Assembly (NCBI RefSeq): GCF_000521505.1 | Contig: NZ_CP003915.1 | Span: 868,001-932,000, forward strand | Length of the DNA stretch: 64,000 nt | Reading direction: 5' to 3' | Origin: Advenella mimigardefordensis DPN7 | GTDB taxonomy: Bacteria > Pseudomonadota > Gammaproteobacteria > Burkholderiales > Burkholderiaceae_B | Part shown: piece by piece, positions 16,848 to 25,500 of the stretch | Layout of the letters: every line of letters begins with the position of its first letter | Numbering within the stretch: position 1 is the stretch's first letter | Position numbers and translations under genes: made by a program | Notes under the pieces: model-generated | What the model was told of the DNA's origin: nothing | Seen by the model: the letters and a program-made list of their open reading frames with translations, nothing else | The model's database searches: none

Positions 16848-17768
16848 TTATGTTTCCAGGCCGGTGATACTGAAACCGGCTGCTTCCAGTTGCTGGATCA
16901 GGCCCTGATGCTGTTGCGAGTCCAATTCAACCAGTGGTGGGCGCACGCGAGTCCATGAGGAAGTCGTACTCCAATGGGCAATGGCTGATTTGAGTGCAGG
17001 TATCATCGGATACTGCTGGAAAATCTGGCGTATTTTGTCCAGCGCCTGTTGCTGGCTGTCTGCGTCCGGTTCCTGCCAGCTTTTATATAAGGCGTGTATC
17101 GCTGGGGCGTTCACGTTGGCTGTGGCGCTGATACATCCGGCACCACCGCCGCGTAGCGTGCGCAGCAGAAAGGTTTCACTGCCGGCAAAGACGTCAAAAC
17201 CCTCCGGTGCGAAATGGGTCAGCATAGCCTGGGTATTGTTCCAGTCGCCTGAAGAGTCTTTAACGCCTGCGACAACCGATGGATAAGACTTCAGCAGCCG
17301 CTCGATCAGGGGCAGGGTGATGCTCACCTGGGCGACAGGGGGAATATGGTACAGGTAGATATTCAGCCGCTCATCGCCCACCTGCTGAATCACCTCAGAG
17401 AAGTATCGGTACAGGCCCTCATCAGATACGCCTTTGTAGTAGAACGGTGGCAACATCAGTACGCCTGCGCAGCCGCGATCAACTGCATGCCGGGTCAGGC
17501 GCACAGTCGTGGGAAGATCGCAGCTGCCGGTGCCGGGCATCATTCCACTGGGATCCAGCCCGGCATCAATAACCGCATCGATCATGGCGATCCGCTCATC
17601 GGGCGAGATCGAGTTTGCTTCAGAGTTGGTGCCCAGAAACGCCAGGCCGATCTGATTCGCTTGCAGCCATTTGCACTGGGTGGTAAATCGCGCAAGATCA
17701 ACCGTCGAGTCTTCGGCAAACGGAGTGACAACGGGAGAGAGTACACCTTTAATTCGATTGGACATCAT
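16848..17768 (-). CDS. Dihydrodipicolinate synthase-family aldolase/dehydratase
   Basis: 306-aa class I aldolase-type TIM barrel. The Schiff-base Lys is K170 in SVVAGVKDSSG, and Y140 in IYLYHIPP is the general acid/base Tyr of the family. The GTNSEANSI loop replaces the GTTGE of true DapA, and the neighbours are an enolase-superfamily enzyme and a Bug protein. Together these point to a catabolic 2-keto-3-deoxy sugar acid aldolase or dehydratase rather than lysine synthesis. AGGAAC lies just upstream. It is the last gene of the three-gene minus-strand group. Confidence 0.88.
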   Translation of the reverse strand: MMSNRIKGVLSPVVTPFAEDSTVDLARFTTQCKWLQANQIGLAFLGTNSEANSISPDERIAMIDAVIDAGLDPSGMMPGTGSCDLPTTVRLTRHAVDRGCAGVLMLPPFYYKGVSDEGLYRYFSEVIQQVGDERLNIYLYHIPPVAQVSITLPLIERLLKSYPSVVAGVKDSSGDWNNTQAMLTHFAPEGFDVFAGSETFLLRTLRGGGAGCISATANVNAPAIHALYKSWQEPDADSQQQALDKIRQIFQQYPMIPALKSAIAHWSTTSSWTRVRPPLVELDSQQHQGLIQQLEAAGFSITGLET

Positions 17769-17822
17769 GGTTCCTGATAGGTTTGTAAAGCCCGTGTCAG
17801 ACAGAGCACGGACGAAGTGCGT

Positions 17823-18794
17823 TTACTGAACTTTGATATTTGCGCGCTTGATGACCGCGCGCCATTTTTCGATTTCCTCTTTTTGAAAAGCCGCAAATTC
17901 GGCCGGAGGCATACCAGAAGGCTCAACACCCATGGTGTCCAGTTTTTGCTGGATGTGGGGTTGGTCCAGAATGGCTTTGATATTCGAATACAGCTTTTCT
18001 ACGATAGGCTCAGGCGTGCCTTTGGGGGCAAAAATGGCCTGCCATGAACGCATCTCGTACTCGGGCAATCCCAGTTCCTGCATGGTCGGTACATCAGGCA
18101 GGCTGGCCAGTCTGGTTTTGGACGTGACGGCCAGAGCCCTGACTGTTTTCTGCTGTACATGCGGGATAACCGTCGGTCCTTCGAACATCATGTCTACCTG
18201 ACCACCCATCACGTCCGGTAATGCGGCTTTGCCGCCATATGGAATATGCACGAGCCTGATGTTGGCCTGCTGGCCGAAAAGGACGCCAGACAAATGTTGC
18301 GTTGTACCTATTCCCGACGATGCATAGCTGATGCTGTCCGGCTTGTCTTTGGCTGCAGCGATAATCGCCTTCACGTCTGAGAACGGGCTGTTGTTGGACA
18401 CCACCAGCGTATTGGCATTGAAGCCGATAATCGTAATCGGCGTGAAGTCGCCAGCCGGGTCATATTGCATATTCGGGAAAAGCCCGGCGTTGATGGCATG
18501 CGAGGCGATGCTGCCACCCATGATGGTATAACCGTCGGCTTTGGCCCGGGCGACGGAGGTCGAGCCGATCATACCTGTGGCGCCGGGCTTGTTCTCGATC
18601 ACCACCGGCACTTTCAGCCGCTTGCTCAGTTCGTCGGCAATGATGCGTCCCAGGACATCGGTATTGCTGCCTGCCGGGAACGGTACTACATAGGTAATCG
18701 CCTTGTTCGGCCACGCATCTTGTGCGCAGGCAAATCCGGGAACAGAGGCTGCCGCTAACGTCGCTGTTGCAATTGCAAATTGTATTTTGCTCAC
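17823..18794 (-). CDS. Bug-family (TctC-like) periplasmic substrate-binding protein
   Basis: 323 aa with a signal peptide ending VPGFACA. Family features are WPNKAITYVVPFPAGSNTDV, KPGATGMIGSTSVARAKADG, the GGxxxxMF-type GGQVDMMFEG, and a C-terminal QKEEIEKWRAVIKRA. These proteins bind small organic acids, often aldarates or dicarboxylates, for tripartite tricarboxylate-type uptake. No TctA/TctB genes are near, as is common in Alcaligenaceae. The start is GTG at 18794 with GGAGA 6 bases upstream. It is 54 bases from the aldolase gene, most likely in the same operon. Confidence 0.93.
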   Translation of the reverse strand: MSKIQFAIATATLAAASVPGFACAQDAWPNKAITYVVPFPAGSNTDVLGRIIADELSKRLKVPVVIENKPGATGMIGSTSVARAKADGYTIMGGSIASHAINAGLFPNMQYDPAGDFTPITIIGFNANTLVVSNNSPFSDVKAIIAAAKDKPDSISYASSGIGTTQHLSGVLFGQQANIRLVHIPYGGKAALPDVMGGQVDMMFEGPTVIPHVQQKTVRALAVTSKTRLASLPDVPTMQELGLPEYEMRSWQAIFAPKGTPEPIVEKLYSNIKAILDQPHIQQKLDTMGVEPSGMPPAEFAAFQKEEIEKWRAVIKRANIKVQ

Positions 18795-18909
18795 GTTTGT
18801 CTCCCTGGAACGTGTACTGTTTTTGCTTGAATGCTACTGCCTGTACAGACTATTTTGTCTGGTGATTCTCCGGGGCGTCGTCTGCCTGACTGTCACCTTT
18901 ATTGATTTT

Positions 18910-20040
18910 TTATTGCTTCTTTATTGACTCCCATTGCGTCAGGCTGGCCAGATACTTCTCATCAAATTCGAAGCCCAACCCTGGTTCCTGGTGCAGGATG
19001 ACGTGACCATCCTTATGCGATAGCTGCCGATCGACCAGGCGCCGGAAATTAAGCACCTGGTCGTCCCAGAAGTACTCTACATAGCGAGCGTTTGGTGTGC
19101 TGGCAACCAGTGGCGCATGCAGGTCATGGAACCAGTGCGGACACATGACCAGGCCATAGCTGGCCGCAGTCTGGGCAATGCGGCGCCATTCCGTGATACC
19201 GCCGCAGACCGCAGCATCGGTTTGCAGGATCGCCGCTGCCCCCTGATCCATCAGGGACTTGTGGTACCAGCGGCCATAGCCGATTTCAGCAGTCGCTATG
19301 GGTATATGTGTCATTCGGGCCAGGCGGGCATGATTTTCCAGATCGTCCGGTGAAAAGGGCTCTTCGATAAAGTACGGGTCGTACTGTTCGAAGCGTCTGA
19401 CGTACTGCATGGCCTGGGTGGTGTCATACCAGGCATTGTTCATGTCCATCATCAGCTCTACATCCGGTCCGATCGCTTCGCGTGCAGCCTTCAGGCGCTG
19501 TTCTTCTTCTTTGGGCGAGAGGCGGCCGGATTTCATTTTGACGGCCTTGAACCCCTTGGCTACATAACTGGCCATTTCTTCACCCAGATGCCCGGGTGTT
19601 TTACCGTCCAGATAATAGCCGCCACTGGCGTAGGCCGGTACCTGCTCCAGGGCAACAGCGCCCAGGTATTTATGCAGGGGCAGTTGATGGGTCCTGGCAT
19701 TCAGATCCCACAGTGCAATGTCAAGCGCGCTGAGCGCGCGCATCACGGTGCCGGCTCTGCCTTGCAGCAATGACTCCTGATACATCTTTTGCCAGAGTCC
19801 CTCTACGGCATAGGCGTCCTGGCCGAGTAATACCGGCGCCAGCAACTGGCTGACCGCCTGGGAAAAAATCGGGCCGCCGGCGCTGCCGACGTAACAAAAT
19901 CCGATGCCTGTGACGCCGTCAGTTGAGGTCACTTTGACCAGGCCGTAATGGCGTGCGCTTACGGTGCGGTTGGAAAACGAGGTAACTTTATCAAGCGGCA
20001 CGACCGGTGCGCACACCTGTATCGATTCGATAATGGGCAT
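18910..20040 (-). CDS. Mandelate racemase/muconate lactonizing enzyme family dehydratase
   Basis: 376-aa enolase-superfamily enzyme. Metal ligands and catalytic residues are visible: KMK in GFKAVKMKSGRL, Asp in LMMDMNNAW, Glu in YFIEEPFSPDD, Glu in IATAEIGYG, and His in MCPHWFHDLHA. The last points to the mandelate racemase/acid-sugar dehydratase subgroup. It probably dehydrates an aldonate or aldarate, passing a keto-deoxy acid to the DapA-family enzyme. ATG at 20040 follows GGATCCT; a longer frame to 20115 reaches into the divergent promoter region and is unlikely. Confidence 0.88.
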   Translation of the reverse strand: MPIIESIQVCAPVVPLDKVTSFSNRTVSARHYGLVKVTSTDGVTGIGFCYVGSAGGPIFSQAVSQLLAPVLLGQDAYAVEGLWQKMYQESLLQGRAGTVMRALSALDIALWDLNARTHQLPLHKYLGAVALEQVPAYASGGYYLDGKTPGHLGEEMASYVAKGFKAVKMKSGRLSPKEEEQRLKAAREAIGPDVELMMDMNNAWYDTTQAMQYVRRFEQYDPYFIEEPFSPDDLENHARLARMTHIPIATAEIGYGRWYHKSLMDQGAAAILQTDAAVCGGITEWRRIAQTAASYGLVMCPHWFHDLHAPLVASTPNARYVEYFWDDQVLNFRRLVDRQLSHKDGHVILHQEPGLGFEFDEKYLASLTQWESIKKQ

Positions 20041-20078
20041 AGGATCCTTTTTTTGCGGTTGATGACAAGTGAAATGAA

Positions 20079-20121
20079 ACGAACACATAGTGCTATTATT
20101 GAAAGTTCGTAACATGAGAAC
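20079..20121. promoter_or_regulatory. Inverted repeats in the divergent dehydratase/LysR promoter region
   Basis: ACGAAC (20079-20084) and GTTCGT (20105-20110) form a perfect inverted repeat 20 bases apart. GTTC (20105-20108) and GAAC (20118-20121) form a second, overlapping one. They lie between the divergently transcribed enolase-superfamily and LysR genes, the usual place for LysR-type operator half-sites. Assignment to this regulator is inferred from position. Confidence 0.45.
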
Positions 20122-20219
20122 AAGATTGTTTTGCTGGGTTCAGAAGTAATAAAAACTTGTGTTTGGGGCGCCGCTGCACTTGGATCGGCTTTGCCTGTAT
20201 TTCAATCGAAAGGACGACT

Positions 20220-21080
20220 GTGGACACCCGATTTCTGGAAAGTTTTGTACAGGTAGTTGAACTCGGATCCGTGGCTGCGGCGGCCAGGCAACTGGATTTG
20301 ACACCCACTGCCGTGTCTCTCAGGCTCCGGGCGCTGGAAGCGGATGTTGGTACGGCGCTGGTCAAGCGGGTAGGCCGAACGATGATGCCAACAGCGGCGG
20401 GCAGCAAGGCGTTGCGACAGGCCAAGTTGCTACTGGCCGAAGTACGAAACTTCAATTCGCTGGCCAGCAATACGGAGTTGCCCGCCGGCCCGCTGACGCT
20501 GGGTGCGACGCCGTCAGTGGTCAAAGGCATGCTGCCGGGCATGCTGAGAAAATGGCTTGGCAAATACGAAGATACCAAGATTCTGATAGAACCGGCTGCC
20601 TCTACTGTGCTTTACCAGCGCTTGTTGCAAGGGGAGCTGGATGCGGCCATCCTCGTGCATCCCTTATTCGAGTTACCTAAAACTGTTTTGTGGAAGCCAC
20701 TACGCAAAGAGCCGCTGATCCTGCTTGCGCCGGCTCGGCTACAGGGGGAGGACCCATTTTCAATATTGAGAAAATATCCGTTTATTCGCTATGACAGACG
20801 TGTTGTCGCGGGGAAAATGGCTGACGATTATCTCAAATTGCACGGGGTGTATCCTGAACCCTGGCTGGAGCTCGACGGGCTGGACTATATCTCTGATCTG
20901 GTCAAGGCTGATCTCGGGGTATCGGTTGTGCCCGACTGGAGCTATGGTAATCAATATGATCCCGGCCTGATCCGTCATCGGTTGCCGGCCCCGGTACCAA
21001 CGCGCAACCTGGGCATCATGTGGTTGCGCTCCAATGTGCGCGAAAAGCTGATTCACGCGTTTCTGGCGCTTGCCGATTAA
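20220..21080 (+). CDS. LysR-family transcriptional regulator of the sugar-acid locus
   Basis: 286 aa. The N-terminal winged HTH is VDTRFLESFVQVVELGSVAA then ARQLDLTPTAVSLRLRALE, with a LysR substrate domain after it. The GTG at 20220 is chosen because AAAGGA lies 6 bases upstream and the protein then begins at the conserved family position; a 21-codon upstream extension is not family-like. It is divergent from the enolase-superfamily/Bug/aldolase genes and most likely controls them in response to the substrate. Confidence 0.92.
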   Translation: MDTRFLESFVQVVELGSVAAAARQLDLTPTAVSLRLRALEADVGTALVKRVGRTMMPTAAGSKALRQAKLLLAEVRNFNSLASNTELPAGPLTLGATPSVVKGMLPGMLRKWLGKYEDTKILIEPAASTVLYQRLLQGELDAAILVHPLFELPKTVLWKPLRKEPLILLAPARLQGEDPFSILRKYPFIRYDRRVVAGKMADDYLKLHGVYPEPWLELDGLDYISDLVKADLGVSVVPDWSYGNQYDPGLIRHRLPAPVPTRNLGIMWLRSNVREKLIHAFLALAD

Positions 21081-21326
21081 CAACGCAGGTGCGTCATTCT
21101 CATTCCCCTATGACGGAAAATATGACGATATTTGTTACTAAATAATTCAATTTTTATAAAAACACAACTAAATGGGGGAAATTAAACTTAAGATCAAACT
21201 TATGTCTCTTTCGATAAAACGGCGTTCTCAAGGGGGCGATATGATCTGCCTTGTAATTGAAAAATGTCTTTTTTAGTAACAATCAGTAGTTATTAGAATA
21301 ATTTATAAGCTACGGTGAGGCAAAAA

Positions 21327-22118
21327 ATGAACCCAACGTATAAATCAATATGGTGTGAAAGAACAGGTAACTATATTAACTCCAACAACCAGCACATCCT
21401 TATCGTTAGCGTTTGTCAGAGTTCGTTATCCGCGTTATACGATAGCCTGGAAGCTCAGGGGTTTCATTTGAGCATTGCACAAAATAACGTAAAGGGATAT
21501 GAATGCGCCGCGACACAATGTCCCAATCTGATCGTGCTTGACTTTAACCTGACTGAAAGCCGCAATCGTTTTGAGTTGTTTGATATCCTGCGCAGTTCTT
21601 TATTGACCAAATATATTCCAATTATCATTTTAAGCAAATCCTCGGATTTACAGACTCGTCTTCATGCATTGCAACACGGTGCTGTGGATTTTATCTATGG
21701 GCAATATACGATAGAGGAGATCGTGGCCCGAATGAACATTCATCTGTCCTATGCCAGGCAAAAGGGGCATCAAACCTTGCCGCTGCAGAAAGAAAACAGA
21801 GAAGCCACCATTAACCGCATCAAACTCTATTTATCTGAGCACCTTAATGATCCGCCGACATTGGATCAATTGGCAAGTGAGTTGGGCGTGCATAAGAAAA
21901 AACTCGCACGCGTTTTCCAGGCGCATATGCATGAAACGATATACGAATATCTGAGTCGATTGCGTCTGGATTACTCCCAGGTACTGCTTAAGGAAACACA
22001 ACTCAGTATTACAGATATTGCCGAAGAAATCGGCTTCACCTCTCTTTCTGCATTTACCTCTTCTTTTCGCAAACAGTACGGCATGCCTCCGACTGTATTC
22101 AGAAAAACGATGAGCTGA
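21327..22118 (+). CDS. Response-regulator-like AraC-type transcription factor with an ESPR-like N-terminus
   Basis: 263 aa. Residues 1-17 (MNPTYKSIWCERTGNYI) closely match the extended signal peptide region opening the adhesin downstream (MNHIYRSVWCEKTGTFV). Residues 23-140 form a receiver-like domain with the phospho-acceptor candidate D72 (LIVLDFNL) and K104 (IILSKSS). The acidic pair normally at the N-terminal end is replaced by IVSVCQ, and the usual KP motif reads YGQ. Residues 164-262 are an AraC HTH pair ending FTSLSAFTSSFRKQYGMPP. GGTGAGG lies ahead of the ATG. No sensor kinase gene is nearby. It probably controls the adhesin; this is inferred from adjacency. Confidence 0.88.
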   Translation: MNPTYKSIWCERTGNYINSNNQHILIVSVCQSSLSALYDSLEAQGFHLSIAQNNVKGYECAATQCPNLIVLDFNLTESRNRFELFDILRSSLLTKYIPIIILSKSSDLQTRLHALQHGAVDFIYGQYTIEEIVARMNIHLSYARQKGHQTLPLQKENREATINRIKLYLSEHLNDPPTLDQLASELGVHKKKLARVFQAHMHETIYEYLSRLRLDYSQVLLKETQLSITDIAEEIGFTSLSAFTSSFRKQYGMPPTVFRKTMS

Positions 22119-22500
22119 TCTGTCTGGCAGACCTGGTATTGCAGCCCGCAGGAAATATTATTGTAGGCCAGGGCGGTCGGATCGCCTGACGGTTTGACTG
22201 CAATTGCGCATGGTGTATCGCGCGGCTGATACAGCAACAGATTTTTATTATGTGAACCTAATTTATTAACTGAAGTATTTTCACAACGCAATCGTTAATA
22301 AATTGTTAACTTATATTAAATTTGTCATAAAAAATTGCTTCATTTTACGAATTTCTTTTCCAGATAAAACTTCTGTCCATATAGAGAAAATGCAGGCTTC
22401 TCACTCTTTTATGATGCTTACGAAATAAGTACTAAATTTTTCGTTTCATAACATTTAGTAAAAAAATGAAATGTTATGGGCTTCAATAAGGAGTGGGGAA
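22119..22500 (+). promoter_or_regulatory. 382-base AT-rich leader and promoter region of the trimeric autotransporter
   Basis: From about 22,240 the sequence is strongly A+T-rich, typical of a regulated surface-protein promoter. The main structure is a perfect 10-base inverted repeat, CATAACATTT (22447-22456) and AAATGTTATG (22469-22478), separated by 12 bases, ending 22 bases before the ATG at 22501. It could be an operator or a leader RNA hairpin next to the ribosome site AAGGAG (22488-22493). No gene is seen in this gap. Confidence 0.6.
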
Positions 22501-25500
22501 ATGAATCATATATACAGGTCTGTATGGTGTGAAAAAACAGGTACTTTTGTTGCCGTCTCCGAAAATACTAAGAGATGTGGCAAAACCGGCACTGGTACTG
22601 AAAAAAATGAACGCGCCTGTTTGCCTTTTCAGAATTTTGCAGTCAAGGCGCTGCTTCCTGCGTTATTCACGGGTGGCATTGCCCTGTTTCCACCAATAGC
22701 ATTAGCAGCCGGAGAGCTCACTACCGCAGAATGTACATTTTCCTGGGGAAATGACAATGGCGGTACGATAACCATCAAGGGTGAAGGCACTTCGACGACA
22801 ACAACCCAAGTCTGTGCGGAAGCATTGCAGGGTATTGTTGATAACCCATTGGAATACTTCAGCGTCAATTCTACCGGGGGAGGCAACGTTAATAATGACG
22901 GTGCAGCAGCTCCCGACGGGATTGCTATCGGCAAAAATGCCTCCGTGTCTATTGGCGCTACCAACGGCGTCGCATTGGGGTTGGGTGCAACAACAACAAC
23001 GCCAAATGGCATTGCGCTGGGTGCTGGTTCGGTTGCCAATACGGCGGCGGGCGCAGCACCGTACGTACCGGTGGGAGCATCGGTATCGACAACAACTGCA
23101 GTCAACAATACAACGAGCACGTTAGGGGCGTTAAGCGCCGGCGATCCGTCTACAGGGAAATTGCGCCAGATCACAGGTGTCGCTGCGGGAACTCAGAATA
23201 CCGATGCGGTCAACGTCAGCCAGTTGAAGGCGGTTGAAAGTCTGGCCACCGGAGCCGGTGCCGGCTGGAACCTGACGGCCAATAATGGCGCAACGACGCA
23301 GAACATTGCTCCCGGGGGCAGTGCAGACTTTATCGGTGGCACCAATACCAATGTGGTGCAAACGGGCAACCAGATCAAGGTTAACCTGAACGACAATGTG
23401 AATCTGGCCGGTACGCTTTCGGTTACGGGTCTAAGTACGTTCACCGGTGGCGCAGTGGTTGGCACCAGCCTTAGCGTGAATCCCGGTGCAACGGTGAATA
23501 TGGGCGGTAACCGGATCAATAATGTCGGCGCGGGTGTAGCCGATAGCGACGCTGTCAACGTCAGTCAGTTGAAGAGTCAGGGCGATGATCTGACTGCCAA
23601 GGGTCTGAACTTTGTAGGTAATGATGCGGTGCCGGTGCATAAGGACCTGGGCCAGACGCTGTCGATTGTGGGTGGAGCAGCACCTGTCGCAGGCACCTTC
23701 TCCAGCCAGAATGTGCAGACAATAAATGATGCAGGAGCAATTCGCGTGCAGATTGCTGACTCACCGAAGTTCGGTGGTGTGGTGATCAATGATGCGGGCA
23801 GTGGCAAGATCACAGGTGTGATGGATGGAGCGGTCACTGAGCTCAGTACCGAAGCAATCAATGGTAGTCAGTTATTTGGCGTGCAGACAACGGCCAACAA
23901 GGGCTGGAACCTGACGGCCAATAATGGCGCAACGACGCAGAACATTGCTCCCGGGGGCAGTGCAGACTTTATTGGTGGCACCAACACCGATGTGGTGCAA
24001 ACGGGCAACCAGATCAAGGTTAACCTGAACGACAATGTGAATCTGGCCGGTACGCTTTCGGTTACGGGTCTAAGTACGTTCACCGGTGGCGCAGTGGTTG
24101 GCACCAGCCTTAGCGTGAATCCCGGTGCAACGGTAAATATGGGCGGTAACCGGATCAATAATGTCGGCGCGGGTGTAGCCGATAGCGACGCTGTCAACGT
24201 CAGCCAGTTGAAGAGTCAGGGCGATGATCTGACTGCGAAGGGACTGAACTTTGTGGGTAACGATGCCTTGCCGGTGCATAAGGATCTGGGTCAAACCCTG
24301 TCGATTGTGGGTGGAGCAGCACCTGTCGCAGGCACCTTCTCCAGCCAGAATGTGCAGACAATCAATGATGCAGGCGCCATCCGTGTCCAGATGGCCGATT
24401 CGCCGAAGTTCGGTAGTGTGGTGGTCAATGATGCAGGCAGCGGCAAAATCACAGGCGTTGCCGACGGTGATGTGACTGCAGTAAGTACTGATGCTGTTAA
24501 CGGAAGCCAGTTGTTCGGGGTACAGACAACGGCCAGCAAGGGTTGGAACCTGACGGCCAATAATGGCGCAACGACGCAGAACATTGCTCCCGGGGGCAGT
24601 GCAGACTTTATTGGTGGCACCAATACCAATGTGGTGCAAACGGGCAACCAGATCAAGGTTAACCTGAACGACAGCGTTAACCTGGCGGGAACATTGGCGG
24701 TTGCTGGACTAAGCTCATTTAATGGCGGCGCTGTGATCGGCAACAGCCTTACCGTGAATCCGGGTACAACGGTAAGTATGGGCGGCAATCAGATACATAA
24801 TGTGGCCGCCGGCGTGGCCGATACGGATGCTGTCAACGTCAGCCAGTTGAAGAGTCAGGGCGATGATCTGACTGCCAAGGGATTGAATTTTGTGGGTAAT
24901 GATGCGGTGCCGGTGCATAAGGATCTGGGTCAAACCCTGTCGATTGTGGGTGGAGCAGCACCTGTCGCAGGCACCTTCTCCAGCCAGAATGTACAGACGA
25001 TCAACGATGGTGGCGCCATCCGTGTCCAGATGGCCGACTCGCCGAAGTTCGGTAGTGTGGTGGTCAATGATGCAGGCAGCGGCAAAATCACAGGTGTGAT
25101 GGATGGTGCTGTCACTGAATTCAGTACTGATGCGGTCAATGGCAGTCAACTTTTTGCCGTGCAAAACACCGCTGGCGCAGGCTGGAATCTGACTGCCAAT
25201 AATGGTGCAAGCTCGCAGAACATCGCTCCGGGGGGCAGTGCAGATTTCATAGGTGGCACCAACACCAGCGTGGTGCAAACGGGTAACCAGATCAAAGTCA
25301 ATTTGAATGACAGCGTAGACCTGGCAGGAACATTATCCGTGGGTGGATTGAGTACCTTTAACGGCGGTGCTGTGTTCAATAACAGCCTTACAGTGAACCC
25401 CGGCACGACGGTGAGTATGGGCGGCAACCGGATCAATAATGTTGGCGCTGGTGTAGCCGATACCGACGCGGTCAACGTTAGCCAGTTGAAGAGTCAGGGC

